From: Propionicicella superfundia DSM 22317
GTDB taxonomy: Bacteria; Actinomycetota; Actinomycetes; Propionibacteriales; Propionibacteriaceae
DNA length: 64,000 bases
NCBI RefSeq assembly: GCF_000423465.1
Contig: NZ_AUIA01000012.1
Span: 111,509-175,508 of the forward strand
Reading direction: 5' to 3'
This document shows, in pieces, positions 18,373-27,815 of the stretch; the first letter of the stretch is position 1, and each line of letters begins with the position of its first letter. Below the pieces are notes generated by a model, which had not been told where the DNA came from, searched no databases, and was given only the letters and a program-made list of their open reading frames with translations. Position numbers and translations under genes: made by a program.

Positions 18373-21300
18373 ATGAGCCTTCACAAGATCACCGCCGGAT
18401 CGGGGTATGACTACCTGACCCGGCAGGTGGCGGTGCAGGACTCTACCGAGAAGGGCCACACCGGCCTGGCCTCCTACTACACGCAAAGCGGCGAGACCCC
18501 CGGGGTGTGGTTGGGCTCCGGCATGGCCGGCGTCGACGGTCTGGACGCCGGCGACCTGGTCACCGCCGAGCAGATGCAGAACCTCTTCGGCACTGGGATG
18601 CACCCCCTCGCGCAGCAGCGCATGGACGCCTTGCACGGCCCCGGGCTCACCGAAGCCGACTACCGGGAGGCGTCCCGGCTCGGGTCGCCGTTCAAGATCC
18701 ACACCTCGGACGTGTCCCCGTTCCGCGTTGAAGTCGCCAAACGATTTGCGGCGCTGAATCTGCTGGAAGGGGCGCCGAGCCGGTCGGCGGTCGCTGCGAG
18801 TGAGCGGGCGCGGATTCGTACCGAGGTGGGGCGGGAGTTCTTCCGCGCCGAGTTCGGCCGCGAACCGGCGGACGCACGGGAGTTGGCGGGGTTGATCGCG
18901 AAGTTGTCGCGTCCGCAGACGACGGCGATCGCCGGCTTCGACCTGACGTTCTCGCCGGTCAAGAGCGTGTCGACCCTGTGGGCGTTGGCGGATCCGCACA
19001 TGGCCGCGACGATCGAACGCTGCCACCAAGCGGCGATTGCCGACTCGCTCCGCTTCGTCGAGACGCACGCTCTGTTCACCCGGACTGGCGCCAAGGGCGT
19101 CCGGCAGGTGAACGTCCGCGGCCTCGTTGCGGCGGCGTTCACGCACCGCGACTCTCGGGCAGGCGACCCCGATCTGCACACCCACGTCGCGGTCGCGAAT
19201 AAGGTCCAGACCCACGATGGCCGCTGGCTGTCCATCGACGGGCGGGTGCTGTTCAAGGCGAAGGTCACCGCCTCGGAGACCTACAACACCGCCCTGGAAC
19301 GGCATCTGGCGGACGCCCTCGGCGTCCAGTTCATCGACCGCGCCACGTCGGCCGGACGCCGCCCCGTCCGCGAGATCGACGGCGTCGACCCCGCGTTGAA
19401 CACCCGCTGGTCGGCACGCCGGCGCAGCATCGAAGCCCGCCGCGACGAACTCGCTGTCGAGTTCCAAGCCACCCATGGGCGGCCGCCGACCCCGATCGAG
19501 ACTCTCGGCCTGGCCCAGCAGGCGAACCTCGAGACCCGGGAGGCCAAGCACGAGCCGCGCACCCTGGCCGAGCAGCGCACTGCCTGGCGCACTCAGGCCG
19601 AAGCCGTGTTGGGTGGTCAGGACGGCGTTCGCCGCATGATCCACACTGCCCTCCACCCAGGGCGCATCGCCGGCCCGGTGCTGGACGACGCCTGGTTCAC
19701 CACGACAGCGGCCAGCATCGTCGGCACCGTCGAGAGCTCGCGGGCGACGTGGCAGTCCTGGCACTTGCGCGCCGAAGCCCAGCGCCGCGCCCGAGCTGCG
19801 AATGTCCCCACCGCCAATCTGGAAGCGGCCGTGGAACGGCTTGTCGCCACGGCGCTGAGCGATCACTCACTGCCGCTCGCCGTCGCCACCGACGGGATCA
19901 CCGAACCCGCCGCGTTGCAGCGCGTGGACGGCCAGTCCGTCTACACCGTGGCCGGTGCCGAGTTGTTCACGTCACCGCGGATCCTCGCCGCCGAACAACG
20001 GCTCGTGGAAGCGGCCGGACGCAGCGACGGAAAGGTGGTCGACCCGGCGACCGTCGACCTCGCCTTACTGGAGACGGCGGCGAACGGGGTCGAGCTGAAC
20101 GCCGGCCAGGTGGCCCTTGTTCGCGCGATGGCGTGCTCGGGGGCACGCGTCCAGGTCGCGATCGCCCCCGCCGGGTCGGGCAAGACCACCGCAATGCGCG
20201 CCCTCGCCCGAGCATGGTCGGACGCCGGCGGCACCGTCCTCGGCCTTGCCCCCTCCGCGGCCGCCGCCGCCGCGTTGGGTGACCAGATCGACACCCACAC
20301 CGACACCCTCGCGAAGCTCACCTGGTCGATCGAGCACAACGATCTGCCCGACTGGGCCGCCCAGATCGGCCCCACTACGCTCGTGGTGATCGACGAAGCC
20401 GGCATGGCCGACACCCTCTCTTTGGACGCCGCTGTCGGGCACATCCTCGCCGCGGGGGCGAGCGTCCGGCTGGTCGGCGACGACCAACAGCTGGCGGCAA
20501 TCGGCGCCGGCGGCGTCCTGCGTGACATCGCCACCCGCCACGGCGCGGCCCGGTTGAACGAGCTCGTCCGCTTCGCCGACCCCGCCGAAGGCGGCGCCTC
20601 CCTCGCCCTGCGTGACGGGAACCCCGAAGCGCTCGGCTTCTACCTCGACCACGGCCGCGTCCACGTCGGCGACCTGGCCACCATGACCGACGCCGTGTTC
20701 GACGCCTGGCAAACCGAAGAAGCCGCCGGTCTGGACACGATCATGCTCGCCCCCACCCGCGACCTCGTCGCCGAGCTGAACACCCGCGCCCGCAGTCATC
20801 GTCTCGCCGGCACTCTTCCCGGCGGCGAGGTCGAGTTGGCTGACGGGCTGTCCGCGTCGGTCGGGGACGTGATCATCACCCGCACCAACGACCGCCGCCT
20901 GCGCGTGTCGGCGACGGACTGGGTGAAGAACGGCGACCGGTGGACCATCACCGCCATCAACGACGGCGGCGTCCGTGCCCTCCACACCCGCAGCCGACGC
21001 AGCGTGGTGCTGCCCGCCGACTACGTCGCGAGCTCGGTGGAACTCGGCTACGCGTCCACCGTTCACACCGCTCAAGGCGTGTCGGTCGACACGATGCACG
21101 GCCTCGCCACGGGAACTGAGGGACGCCAGCAGCTCTACACAATGCTGACCCGAGGCCGTCACGCCAACCACGTCTACCTCCAAGTCGTCGGCGACGGCGA
21201 CCCCCACAGCGTCATCCGGCCGGACACCATCCACCCGTTGACGGCCACCGATGTACTCGAACAGATCCTCGCCCGCGACACCGCCCCCACCTCGGCGACC

Positions 21301-23877
21301 AGCCTCCAGCAGCAGCTTGTTGATCCGCGTGTCCGGCTCGGCGAGGCCGTCGCCCGCTACACCGACGCCCTGTCCGCGGCCGCCGAAGACCTCGCCGGCG
21401 ATCTCGCCGTCCGCGCCCTCGAGCGCCAAGTCGACCGCGCCCTGCCCGGCGTCCCGTGGTGCGACGCCTGGCCCGCGCTCCGCGCCCACCTGCTCCTGAT
21501 CGCCGCCGACGGCCACGACCCCCTCGCCGAACTCCGCCGCGCCGCCGCCGAACAGCCCCTCACCGGGGCTGGCGATCCGGCAGCTGTCCTCGACTGGCGC
21601 CTCGACGCCACCGGCCTGCGCGGCAGCCAACCCGGGCCGCTGCCGTGGATCCCCGCGGTCCCGAGCCGGTTGCGCGATCACTCCGCGTGGGGACCGTACT
21701 TGGACGCCCGCGCCCGCTTGGTCGTCGAGCTGGCCGACGCGGTCCACCTCCAGGCGATCACCACAGGGCGGACGCCGGCTTGGTTGGCGTCCACGCTCGG
21801 GCAGCTAACCGGGCAGACGATCGCTGACCTCACAGTGTGGAGGGCCGCGATGGGCGTCCCGGAGGCCGACCTGCGCCCCACCGGGGACCGACAGTTCCCG
21901 AAGGCCGCCGCGCGCTGGCAACGCCACCTCGAGCGCCGCCTCACCGGTGATCGCCAGCCCGCCCTCGCCGAATGGTGCCCCCTCCTTCGGCGCCTCGAAC
22001 CCCGCCTCGCCGGGGACAACTTCACCCCCACTCTCGCGGCCAGGCTCGCGCAACTGTCCGCGTCCGGGCTCAACGCCCGCACCCTGCTGCGCACCGCAGC
22101 CGGTGAGGGCAACCTGCCCGACGACCACCCCGCAGCCGCCCTGTGGTGGCGCATCGCCCGCCACCTCACCCCCGCCGTCACCGCCGCCCTCGACACCGAC
22201 CAGCCCCTCACCACCGCCTGGACCACCACGCTCGCCGAGGCCGTCGGCACCGAACGCGCCGCGGAACTCCAGGCCAGCCGCTGGTGGCCCGCCCTCGTCA
22301 CCGCCGTCGACCATGGCGTCCGACAAGGCTGGACCCCCGCCGATCTCCTCGGCGTGGGCGCCAGCGAAGACGACCAGGTCGACGAGTGCCTCGCCCTGGT
22401 CTGGCGGATCTCAACACTCACCGATCCGCCTCACCCCGTCGACGACGAACCCGAACCGCCGCACCCCGCGGACGAACCCCCCGCCGACCTGTGGAACGGG
22501 TTCCAGCCCACCCACCCGGTCATCATCGGCGATCCTGCTGAGGGCGACGAGCCGGTGGCTGTCGACCCCATCGACGACAGGCCGTGGGACGCCGACGAGG
22601 ATGACCTCGATGGTGGCGCCGGGCTGGCGCTGCAAGCGATGATCCGCGACACCCTCGGCCCGCCCGAACCCACCGATCAGGACATCCGCAAGATGTTCGA
22701 ACGCGCCGACGCGTGGCGCGACTGTCCCTCCACCCCTGAGCGTCTCGCCGAGATCAACCGGCTCACCGCCGCCTTCTACCAGGACCGTCTCCCCGGCTCC
22801 TGGGCCCAGCCCTACCTCGAATCGCGTTTCGGCGTCGACCTCACCGGACACCCCGACCTGCAACCCGGCTACGCCCCCGCCGGCTGGAACACCCTCGTCG
22901 CCCATCTGCACCGGCTTGGTGTCAGAGATGAAGAGATGCTCGCCGTCGGCGTCGCCACACGCGCCTCGACCGGGCGACTGATCGACCGGTTCCGCGACCG
23001 CGCCGTCTTCCCGATCCGCCACGACGGCGTCATCCTCGGCTTCGTCGGACGCCGCCACCCCGACCGCACCGAAGACGACAAGGCCGGACCCAAGTACCTC
23101 AACACCGGTGACACGCCCCTGTTCCACAAGGGCGACCAGCTCTACACCACCGGACCCCTCGTGCCCGGAGTCACCCCCGTCATCGTCGAAGGACCCATGG
23201 ACGCCATCGCCGTCACTCTCGCCACCGGCGGCAAGTACATGGGCGTCGCACCACTGGGCACCTCACTCACCGACGAACAAGCGGCCCAACTCCGCCAACT
23301 CGGGTATCGGACGCCGATCGTCGCCACCGACGCGGACCTCGCCGGCCGCGTCGCCGCCGAACGCGACTACTGGATCCTTACCCCGTGCGGTCACGACCCC
23401 CGCTACGCCGTCCTGCTCGACGGAACCGACCCCGCAGACCTCCTGGCCACCGGACGCGCCGACGCCCTGGAGTCAGCCCTCGAGAACGCCTCACCGCTTG
23501 CGCGGCGGCTGATCGACGAACGCTGCAGCCACCTGCCCGCGGGCGAAGCAGCCCTCGACGCCCTCCGCGTCATCGCCGCCCAGCCGTCCCAGCAGTGGGA
23601 GAACGGGCTGCAGGACCTCACCGACAGGCTGGACATCCCCGAATGCGTGCTTCGCCTCACCCTCGCCGACCTGGTGAACGCTTGGAACGACCAGCCCAGC
23701 GCTGCGGCGCAGGTCGCCCTTCGTGGCCTCGGCGACGTTAAGAATCGGCTCCTCCGCCAGTCCGATGTGAGCGTCCTAGAACACGTGCCCCAGCCCCAAG
23801 CCGGAGCCGCGAAGCGCGAGCCCAGGATCCCTATCGCTCAATGGCAAACAAGCCGACGCCCCAGCATGGACGTGTAA
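18373..23877 (+). CDS. MobF-family conjugative relaxase-helicase with C-terminal Toprim domain
   Basis: This 1834-residue protein should nick the transfer origin, stay bound to the 5' end and unwind the strand. The relaxase domain (residues 1 to about 330) has N-terminal tyrosines (Y35, Y36) and the metal-binding His triad H258, H269, H271 in HRDSRAGDPDLHTHVAV. A RecD-like helicase follows: Walker A APAGSGKTT (K604), Walker B VVIDEAGM (D674, E675), and VHTAQGVSVD near 900. Unusually, residues from about 1400 to 1760 look like a DnaG-type primase half: VIVEGPMDAIAV (E1606) and VATDADLAGRVAAE (D1653, D1655) are Toprim motifs. ATG 18373 follows the ribosome site in the 41-bp element. Confidence 0.92.
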   Translation: MSLHKITAGSGYDYLTRQVAVQDSTEKGHTGLASYYTQSGETPGVWLGSGMAGVDGLDAGDLVTAEQMQNLFGTGMHPLAQQRMDALHGPGLTEADYREASRLGSPFKIHTSDVSPFRVEVAKRFAALNLLEGAPSRSAVAASERARIRTEVGREFFRAEFGREPADARELAGLIAKLSRPQTTAIAGFDLTFSPVKSVSTLWALADPHMAATIERCHQAAIADSLRFVETHALFTRTGAKGVRQVNVRGLVAAAFTHRDSRAGDPDLHTHVAVANKVQTHDGRWLSIDGRVLFKAKVTASETYNTALERHLADALGVQFIDRATSAGRRPVREIDGVDPALNTRWSARRRSIEARRDELAVEFQATHGRPPTPIETLGLAQQANLETREAKHEPRTLAEQRTAWRTQAEAVLGGQDGVRRMIHTALHPGRIAGPVLDDAWFTTTAASIVGTVESSRATWQSWHLRAEAQRRARAANVPTANLEAAVERLVATALSDHSLPLAVATDGITEPAALQRVDGQSVYTVAGAELFTSPRILAAEQRLVEAAGRSDGKVVDPATVDLALLETAANGVELNAGQVALVRAMACSGARVQVAIAPAGSGKTTAMRALARAWSDAGGTVLGLAPSAAAAAALGDQIDTHTDTLAKLTWSIEHNDLPDWAAQIGPTTLVVIDEAGMADTLSLDAAVGHILAAGASVRLVGDDQQLAAIGAGGVLRDIATRHGAARLNELVRFADPAEGGASLALRDGNPEALGFYLDHGRVHVGDLATMTDAVFDAWQTEEAAGLDTIMLAPTRDLVAELNTRARSHRLAGTLPGGEVELADGLSASVGDVIITRTNDRRLRVSATDWVKNGDRWTITAINDGGVRALHTRSRRSVVLPADYVASSVELGYASTVHTAQGVSVDTMHGLATGTEGRQQLYTMLTRGRHANHVYLQVVGDGDPHSVIRPDTIHPLTATDVLEQILARDTAPTSATSLQQQLVDPRVRLGEAVARYTDALSAAAEDLAGDLAVRALERQVDRALPGVPWCDAWPALRAHLLLIAADGHDPLAELRRAAAEQPLTGAGDPAAVLDWRLDATGLRGSQPGPLPWIPAVPSRLRDHSAWGPYLDARARLVVELADAVHLQAITTGRTPAWLASTLGQLTGQTIADLTVWRAAMGVPEADLRPTGDRQFPKAAARWQRHLERRLTGDRQPALAEWCPLLRRLEPRLAGDNFTPTLAARLAQLSASGLNARTLLRTAAGEGNLPDDHPAAALWWRIARHLTPAVTAALDTDQPLTTAWTTTLAEAVGTERAAELQASRWWPALVTAVDHGVRQGWTPADLLGVGASEDDQVDECLALVWRISTLTDPPHPVDDEPEPPHPADEPPADLWNGFQPTHPVIIGDPAEGDEPVAVDPIDDRPWDADEDDLDGGAGLALQAMIRDTLGPPEPTDQDIRKMFERADAWRDCPSTPERLAEINRLTAAFYQDRLPGSWAQPYLESRFGVDLTGHPDLQPGYAPAGWNTLVAHLHRLGVRDEEMLAVGVATRASTGRLIDRFRDRAVFPIRHDGVILGFVGRRHPDRTEDDKAGPKYLNTGDTPLFHKGDQLYTTGPLVPGVTPVIVEGPMDAIAVTLATGGKYMGVAPLGTSLTDEQAAQLRQLGYRTPIVATDADLAGRVAAERDYWILTPCGHDPRYAVLLDGTDPADLLATGRADALESALENASPLARRLIDERCSHLPAGEAALDALRVIAAQPSQQWENGLQDLTDRLDIPECVLRLTLADLVNAWNDQPSAAAQVALRGLGDVKNRLLRQSDVSVLEHVPQPQAGAAKREPRIPIAQWQTSRRPSMDV

Positions 23878-23919
23878 AGCGCGAGCCCAGGATCCCTATC
23901 GCTCAATGGCAAACAAGCC
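23813..23919 (+). repeat. 65-bp tandem duplication at relaxase 3' end
   Basis: The stretch 23813-23877, which holds the last relaxase codons and stop, starts again at 23878. The second copy is interrupted after 42 bases by the IS at 23920 and resumes beyond it at 25553 (GACGCCCCAGCATG). The second copy differs near its end (AACGTGCAA where copy one has GACGTGTAA). The frame of the second copy would have given a slightly different relaxase C-terminus. Confidence 0.75.
23912..23919 (+). repeat. Target-site duplication, left copy, of second IS256-family element
   Basis: AACAAGCC abuts the left IS end and recurs exactly at 25545-25552. Confidence 0.85.
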
Positions 23920-24051
23920 AGTTGCGTCCCTGATAGTGGTGTAGCGCGGTTCGTGTGATCGTTTCCCGGCATGTCGCCGGGACGTGAGCGCGGCCACCGC
24001 GTGATCCTTCGAGTGAACCTCTCACAGCACTCTCGAAAGGAAACCATCACG

Positions 24052-25299
24052 ATGACCGCTCCTCACATTGTCGATCCCGCGCGCCTGTTGGGCCAAGCGT
24101 TGGGTGATGCGTCGCCGGACTTGATGCGGCACCTGCTGGCCACGGTGATCAACGCGTTGTTGTCGGCCGAGGCCGACGTGGTGTGTGGCGCCGAGTGGGG
24201 CCAGCCGTCGCCGGATCGGGTGACCCAGCGCAACGGGTATCGGCACCGCGAGCTGGACACCCGGGTCGGCACCGTCGATGTCGCGGTCCCGAAGCTGCGT
24301 TCGGGCAGCTACTTCCCCGAGTGGCTGCTCGAGCGGCGCAAGCGGGCCGAGGCGGCGCTGATCAGCGTGGTCGCGACTTGTTACCTGCTGGGGGTGTCGA
24401 CCCGCCGGGTCGACAAGCTGGTCCACACGTTGGGGATCACGTCGTTGTCGAAGTCGCAGGTATCGCGGATGGCCGCCGACCTCGACACCCAGGTGACCGC
24501 GTTTCGGACCCGGCCGTTGGCTGAGGCCGGCCCGTTCACGTTCGTGGCCGCCGACGCGTTGACGATGAAGGTCCGCGAAGACGGCCGGGTCGTCAACGCC
24601 GCGGTTCTGGTCGCGACCGGCGTCAACGCCGACGGCCACCGCGAGGTGCTCGGGATCAAGGTCGCCACGTCTGAGACGAAACAGGCGTGGAACACGTTCT
24701 TCGCTGACCTGGTCGCCCGCGGTCTACAAGGGGTGATGCTGGTCACCAGCGATGCGCACGCCGGGCTGGTCGAGGCGATCGCGGCGAACCTGCCCGGCGC
24801 CGTCTGGCAACGATGCCGCACGCACTACGCGGCCAATCTGATCGACGTATGCCCCAAAAGCGCTTGGGGAGCGGTCAAGGCCTTGCTGCACTCGGTGTAC
24901 GACCAACCCGACGCCACCGCCGTGCACGCCCAGTACGACAAGATGCTCGACACCCTGACCGGGAAGCTGCCCGCGGTCGTCGACCACCTCGACGCCGCCC
25001 GCGCCGACGTACTCGCGTTCACCAGCTTCCCCAAAGAGGTCTGGCGACAGATCTGGTCCAACAATCCCAACGAACGCCTCAACCGCGAGATCCGGCGCCG
25101 TACCGACGTCGTCGGGATCTTCCCCGACCGCGGCTCCATCACCCGGCTCGTCGGCGCCGTCCTGGCCGAACAACACGACGAATGGGCCGAAGGCCGCCGC
25201 TACCTCGCCCTCGACGTCCTCACCCGCTCACGCGTCAAGCCCGCCCCCACCACCACGACCACCGAGCTGGCCCTGCCCGAACTGGAGACCGCAGCATGA
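24052..25299 (+). CDS. IS256-family transposase
   Basis: This 415-residue DDE transposase of the IS256/mutator type has the same candidate catalytic positions as copy 1 (D168, D234, E341). GAAAGGAAA precedes ATG 24052. It is clearly homologous to copy 1 along its whole length but with scattered substitutions, so the two elements are relatives, not recent duplicates. The stop overlaps the accessory ORF by ATGA. It appears intact. Confidence 0.93.
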   Translation: MTAPHIVDPARLLGQALGDASPDLMRHLLATVINALLSAEADVVCGAEWGQPSPDRVTQRNGYRHRELDTRVGTVDVAVPKLRSGSYFPEWLLERRKRAEAALISVVATCYLLGVSTRRVDKLVHTLGITSLSKSQVSRMAADLDTQVTAFRTRPLAEAGPFTFVAADALTMKVREDGRVVNAAVLVATGVNADGHREVLGIKVATSETKQAWNTFFADLVARGLQGVMLVTSDAHAGLVEAIAANLPGAVWQRCRTHYAANLIDVCPKSAWGAVKALLHSVYDQPDATAVHAQYDKMLDTLTGKLPAVVDHLDAARADVLAFTSFPKEVWRQIWSNNPNERLNREIRRRTDVVGIFPDRGSITRLVGAVLAEQHDEWAEGRRYLALDVLTRSRVKPAPTTTTTELALPELETAA

Positions 25300-25493
25300 C
25301 CCGACCCCGCTACGCCCAAGGCCACACCCACGCCGAATACCTGGCCACCCTCGCCGCCGGCCACGAAACCGGCTGGTGGAACGAACACGGCATCCCCGCC
25401 CCCTGGCCCGACGACTTCCTCGACCCCCACAGCGGCTGGCGCCCCGGCACCGGCGACCCCATCCCCCTCAACCCAGCAGAACAACCCTTCTAA
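25296..25493 (+). CDS. Small IS256-associated accessory protein (65 aa)
   Basis: This 65-residue ORF is translationally coupled to the transposase by an ATGA overlap. It contains [20 protein letters not shown] and [14 protein letters not shown], conserved with the frameshifted counterpart in copy 1. Conservation between two diverged IS copies suggests it is a real protein. IS256-family elements usually encode only a transposase, so the role is unknown; regulation of the transposase is one possibility. Confidence 0.6.
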   Translation: MTRPRYAQGHTHAEYLATLAAGHETGWWNEHGIPAPWPDDFLDPHSGWRPGTGDPIPLNPAEQPF

Positions 25494-25544
25494 ACCCAGG
25501 CCCTCGAAGGATCAACGGGCTACACCACTTCCGGGGATTTGACC

Positions 25545-25552
25545 AACAAGCC
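25545..25552 (+). repeat. Target-site duplication, right copy, of second IS256-family element
   Basis: AACAAGCC follows the right IS end, matching 23912-23919. Confidence 0.85.
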
Positions 25553-25775
25553 GACGCCCCAGCATGAACGTGCAACTCACTGCGGCCAGATGGGCCTGAC
25601 TCAGGTCAGGGCTACGCATTCGCTCGATTGGGCGGATGCCAAGGAGTCAACGTCAGCGGGATCGGATAAGTGGTCGTTTGTGGGATGGAAGGTGTCGAAT
25701 CACTCAACCCTAGATCCACCACCGCGCGCAGCGCACCACGAGCGGCTCCCGCACACCCGAGCTTCCCGCCGATGA

Positions 25776-26396
25776 TCAGGAAGTGCCCCGTCCTTCATAC
25801 TGCCAAGCACTGATGTTCGCACTCACAAAGTCGGCGCCCCCCCTCGCAACCCGATCCAACGGCAGTGTTGCGTCGCAGACCAAGAGACGTGCCTTTGGGT
25901 AGCCATCGAACGCGAGTCGAAGCGCAGTCAGATTGCGGACCTCGCCCTCAATCCTTGCTTGTGCTGTTTCGGCGGCGTCGTCTGCTCGCCCAGAATGCCT
26001 GCCGACGACTCGTTCAAGTGCAAGGTCTGCCGGTAGACCCAGGATCCAGACAGCGTGACAAAGACCACCCGGCGAAAGCACGCTCTCCATCAGCGTCAGT
26101 TGATTCCTATCGCGCGGGATGCCGTCCAATACCACTCCCGGCCCTGTTGTTTCCCTGAGCACGCTTGCGACCCCATCCCAAAACTGGGAGAAGAGCCTCG
26201 GACTCATCGGGCGCCCGCTCGCCACACATCTCTCGGCGGCCACGTCGCCCTGCGCCGCTCGCCCTCTTAGCCACCCGCCCGCGCCAAGGTACGGCCAATC
26301 AAGACTCCTCGCCAACGTCCGCGCCTGTGAGGTCTTGCCGGATCCAGGAAGCCCCAACACGCTCACCAGGCAACGCCGAGCTTCCCTATCTGTCAA
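25776..26396 (-). CDS. Adenylate-kinase-like nucleoside monophosphate kinase
   Basis: This 206-residue P-loop protein has the adenylate kinase layout: GLPGSGKT at residues 15-22, an NMP-binding helix (YLGAGGWLRGRAAQGDVAAE), LDGIPRDRNQ in the place of the family DGFPR motif, and a short LID region (RVVGRHSGRADDAAE) with the conserved arginines. It would phosphorylate a nucleotide or modified nucleotide. It is the last gene of the five-gene Trypco2/trypsin operon and overlaps the preceding gene by 11 bases. The start is TTG 26396, with AAGGAG about 10 bases upstream. The housekeeping adk gene is expected elsewhere; this one is cargo. Confidence 0.7.
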   Translation of the reverse strand: MTDREARRCLVSVLGLPGSGKTSQARTLARSLDWPYLGAGGWLRGRAAQGDVAAERCVASGRPMSPRLFSQFWDGVASVLRETTGPGVVLDGIPRDRNQLTLMESVLSPGGLCHAVWILGLPADLALERVVGRHSGRADDAAETAQARIEGEVRNLTALRLAFDGYPKARLLVCDATLPLDRVARGGADFVSANISAWQYEGRGTS

Positions 26397-27222
26397 AGGC
26401 CGAGTGCTCCTTCTCCACGATGCGGAAGTCTTCGGGACGTCGCTCTAGCCTGAACTCAGGGTGACCATGCATCCCCCAATACTCGGCCTCGAGCCAACAA
26501 AGGGCTCCATACTTCTCCGGGGCCATCGCTTGAGAGCCGAAGTCCCAGCCCACAGCCGAGACTGGCACTCCGCCGAAGAGAGCGGAGGCGCGCTCAACAT
26601 AGCGAGCCGACGTGACGGTGTCCGGATGCAAGAAGGAAAGATCGAACCCATTCGGCGCGAGACCAAACGCAGCGAGCCCGTAAACAAACTTACACTCTAT
26701 GCCCTCGGCCTGGCAGTAGCGATCTATCTTTCGCGCTCCGACGGCGGAGCCAGCAAACGACAGCACCATAAGGGAGTCAACCACATTCGAGCGTCGGTAC
26801 TCTTCCAACGCTGCAAGCACGGTTGATCCGGAAGCCACCGTGTCTGCAATGACCAGACTGCTACCCCCCGCATCGACTTGACTGTAGCTGACGACCACCC
26901 TGCTGGACTCGGCTCCAGCGGCAACTCGGGACGTAGCCATGAGGTTCACCGGAATCGTAAAGTCAAACTCAGAAACGAGTGCCGCCTGGAGCTGATAGAG
27001 CAGACCCTTGCTGAGGAGCACGAGCTCGGAGGCGCCCCGGAAGCTATCAGGACCAGCCGCACGAACTAGGGCGCGCGCCGAACGCAAGCACACATCCCAG
27101 AAAGGCGCCCCGGTAATTGTGCGCGTAAATAGGAGATCCTCAAGTGCTGGATCCTCTGAAACAATTAGGTGGCGAACACCGCACGTCCCGGACGCGTCGT
27201 AGATCTCGGACTTCCCGGTCAC
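26386..27222 (-). CDS. Phosphoribosyltransferase-like protein
   Basis: This 278-residue protein contains LVIADTVASGSTVLAALEEY (about residues 123-142), which fits the PRPP-binding loop of type I phosphoribosyltransferases (hydrophobic strand, D-T, then GST). The remaining strand-helix pattern (SLMVLSFAGSAVGARKID) agrees with an uracil-phosphoribosyltransferase-like fold, while the C-terminal 90 residues (FDLSFLHPDTVTSARYVERA) are distinctive. It would transfer a base to or from PRPP, with unknown substrate. ATG 27222 overlaps the upstream stop (ATGA), linking it to the deoxyribosyltransferase-like gene. Confidence 0.7.
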   Translation of the reverse strand: MTGKSEIYDASGTCGVRHLIVSEDPALEDLLFTRTITGAPFWDVCLRSARALVRAAGPDSFRGASELVLLSKGLLYQLQAALVSEFDFTIPVNLMATSRVAAGAESSRVVVSYSQVDAGGSSLVIADTVASGSTVLAALEEYRRSNVVDSLMVLSFAGSAVGARKIDRYCQAEGIECKFVYGLAAFGLAPNGFDLSFLHPDTVTSARYVERASALFGGVPVSAVGWDFGSQAMAPEKYGALCWLEAEYWGMHGHPEFRLERRPEDFRIVEKEHSAFDR

Positions 27223-27815
27223 AGTACGCCGTCCGCTCGATTCAGGACGAAGAGGGCTCGGCGCATCGGCTCGTCGTCCGGAAGCAGCACCTCTCGATAC
27301 TGGTCGATGGCAGGTCTAATCCAAGGTGGAATCGGTCGAGGTGGTCGGCGCCGCTCAAGTGAGTTCAACACCTTTCCCGCCTCCGCAAAACTATCAACAA
27401 TGGTAGAAGCGAGTGAATGCACGTGAGGATGCACATAATCCATAACAACAGCACCACGGAATTCGAGCCTGCTTCGCCTATACTCCGACTCCGCCGGAGC
27501 TACGAAGATGACGGGGGTACCCATGGCTGTGGCGGCGGCGATCTCGACTCCAATACCTATTCCACGCCGTTCCCGACCATCCACGACTACGGCGTCGGCG
27601 AGGTGGATCTGGAACATGTCGCGCCCGAACTGAGCTAGCAGGTCCTGCGCTCCATCGGAGATTGGATCGTCAGGATTGAGGAAGACCACTTCTTCCGGCC
27701 GGGCACCCCCAGCTAGTTCAGCGCGCTCCGTTGCCGACCAGACAAGTTTTCGCGTCGACTCGCCTCCTTTCACGATGGACCCGGAGCAATAGACAGACTT
27801 AGAGATCATCGTCAT
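27219..27815 (-). CDS. Nucleoside 2-deoxyribosyltransferase-like protein
   Basis: This 198-residue protein starts with ISKSVYCSGSIVKGG (beta strand and substrate loop) and has DMFQIHLADAVVVDGRERRG followed by GVEIAAATAMGTPVIFV; E91 is in the place of the catalytic glutamate of the nucleoside 2-deoxyribosyltransferase superfamily. Relatives cleave N-glycosidic bonds of nucleosides or nucleotides, and some such domains act in conflict systems. ATG 27815 was chosen for the AAGGAA just upstream; it overlaps the protease gene by 17 bases. The gene sits third in a five-gene operon. Confidence 0.72.
   Translation of the reverse strand: MTMISKSVYCSGSIVKGGESTRKLVWSATERAELAGGARPEEVVFLNPDDPISDGAQDLLAQFGRDMFQIHLADAVVVDGRERRGIGIGVEIAAATAMGTPVIFVAPAESEYRRSRLEFRGAVVMDYVHPHVHSLASTIVDSFAEAGKVLNSLERRRPPRPIPPWIRPAIDQYREVLLPDDEPMRRALFVLNRADGVL

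Larger units (their letters stand above)
23920..25544 (+). mobile_element. IS256-family insertion sequence, copy 2
   Basis: The element is 1625 bp, flanked by the 8-bp duplication AACAAGCC, with the same imperfect 26-bp inverted ends (inner AGTGGTGTAGC) as copy 1. It contains the transposase and an intact 65-residue accessory ORF. It lies just beyond the relaxase stop, inside the second unit of a 65-bp tandem repeat, so the relaxase is not broken. Downstream, 25553-25775 holds no gene I can support. Confidence 0.9.

Noticed and set aside
20065..21747. 560-codon minus-strand frame inside the relaxase gene
   Set aside because: Shadow of the relaxase coding strand, Gly/Val-rich and without domains.
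25553..25775. Possible small gene between the second IS and the adenylate-kinase-like gene
   Set aside because: Frames here have no ribosome site and no protein-like pattern; it is mostly the leftover relaxase 3' repeat and flank.
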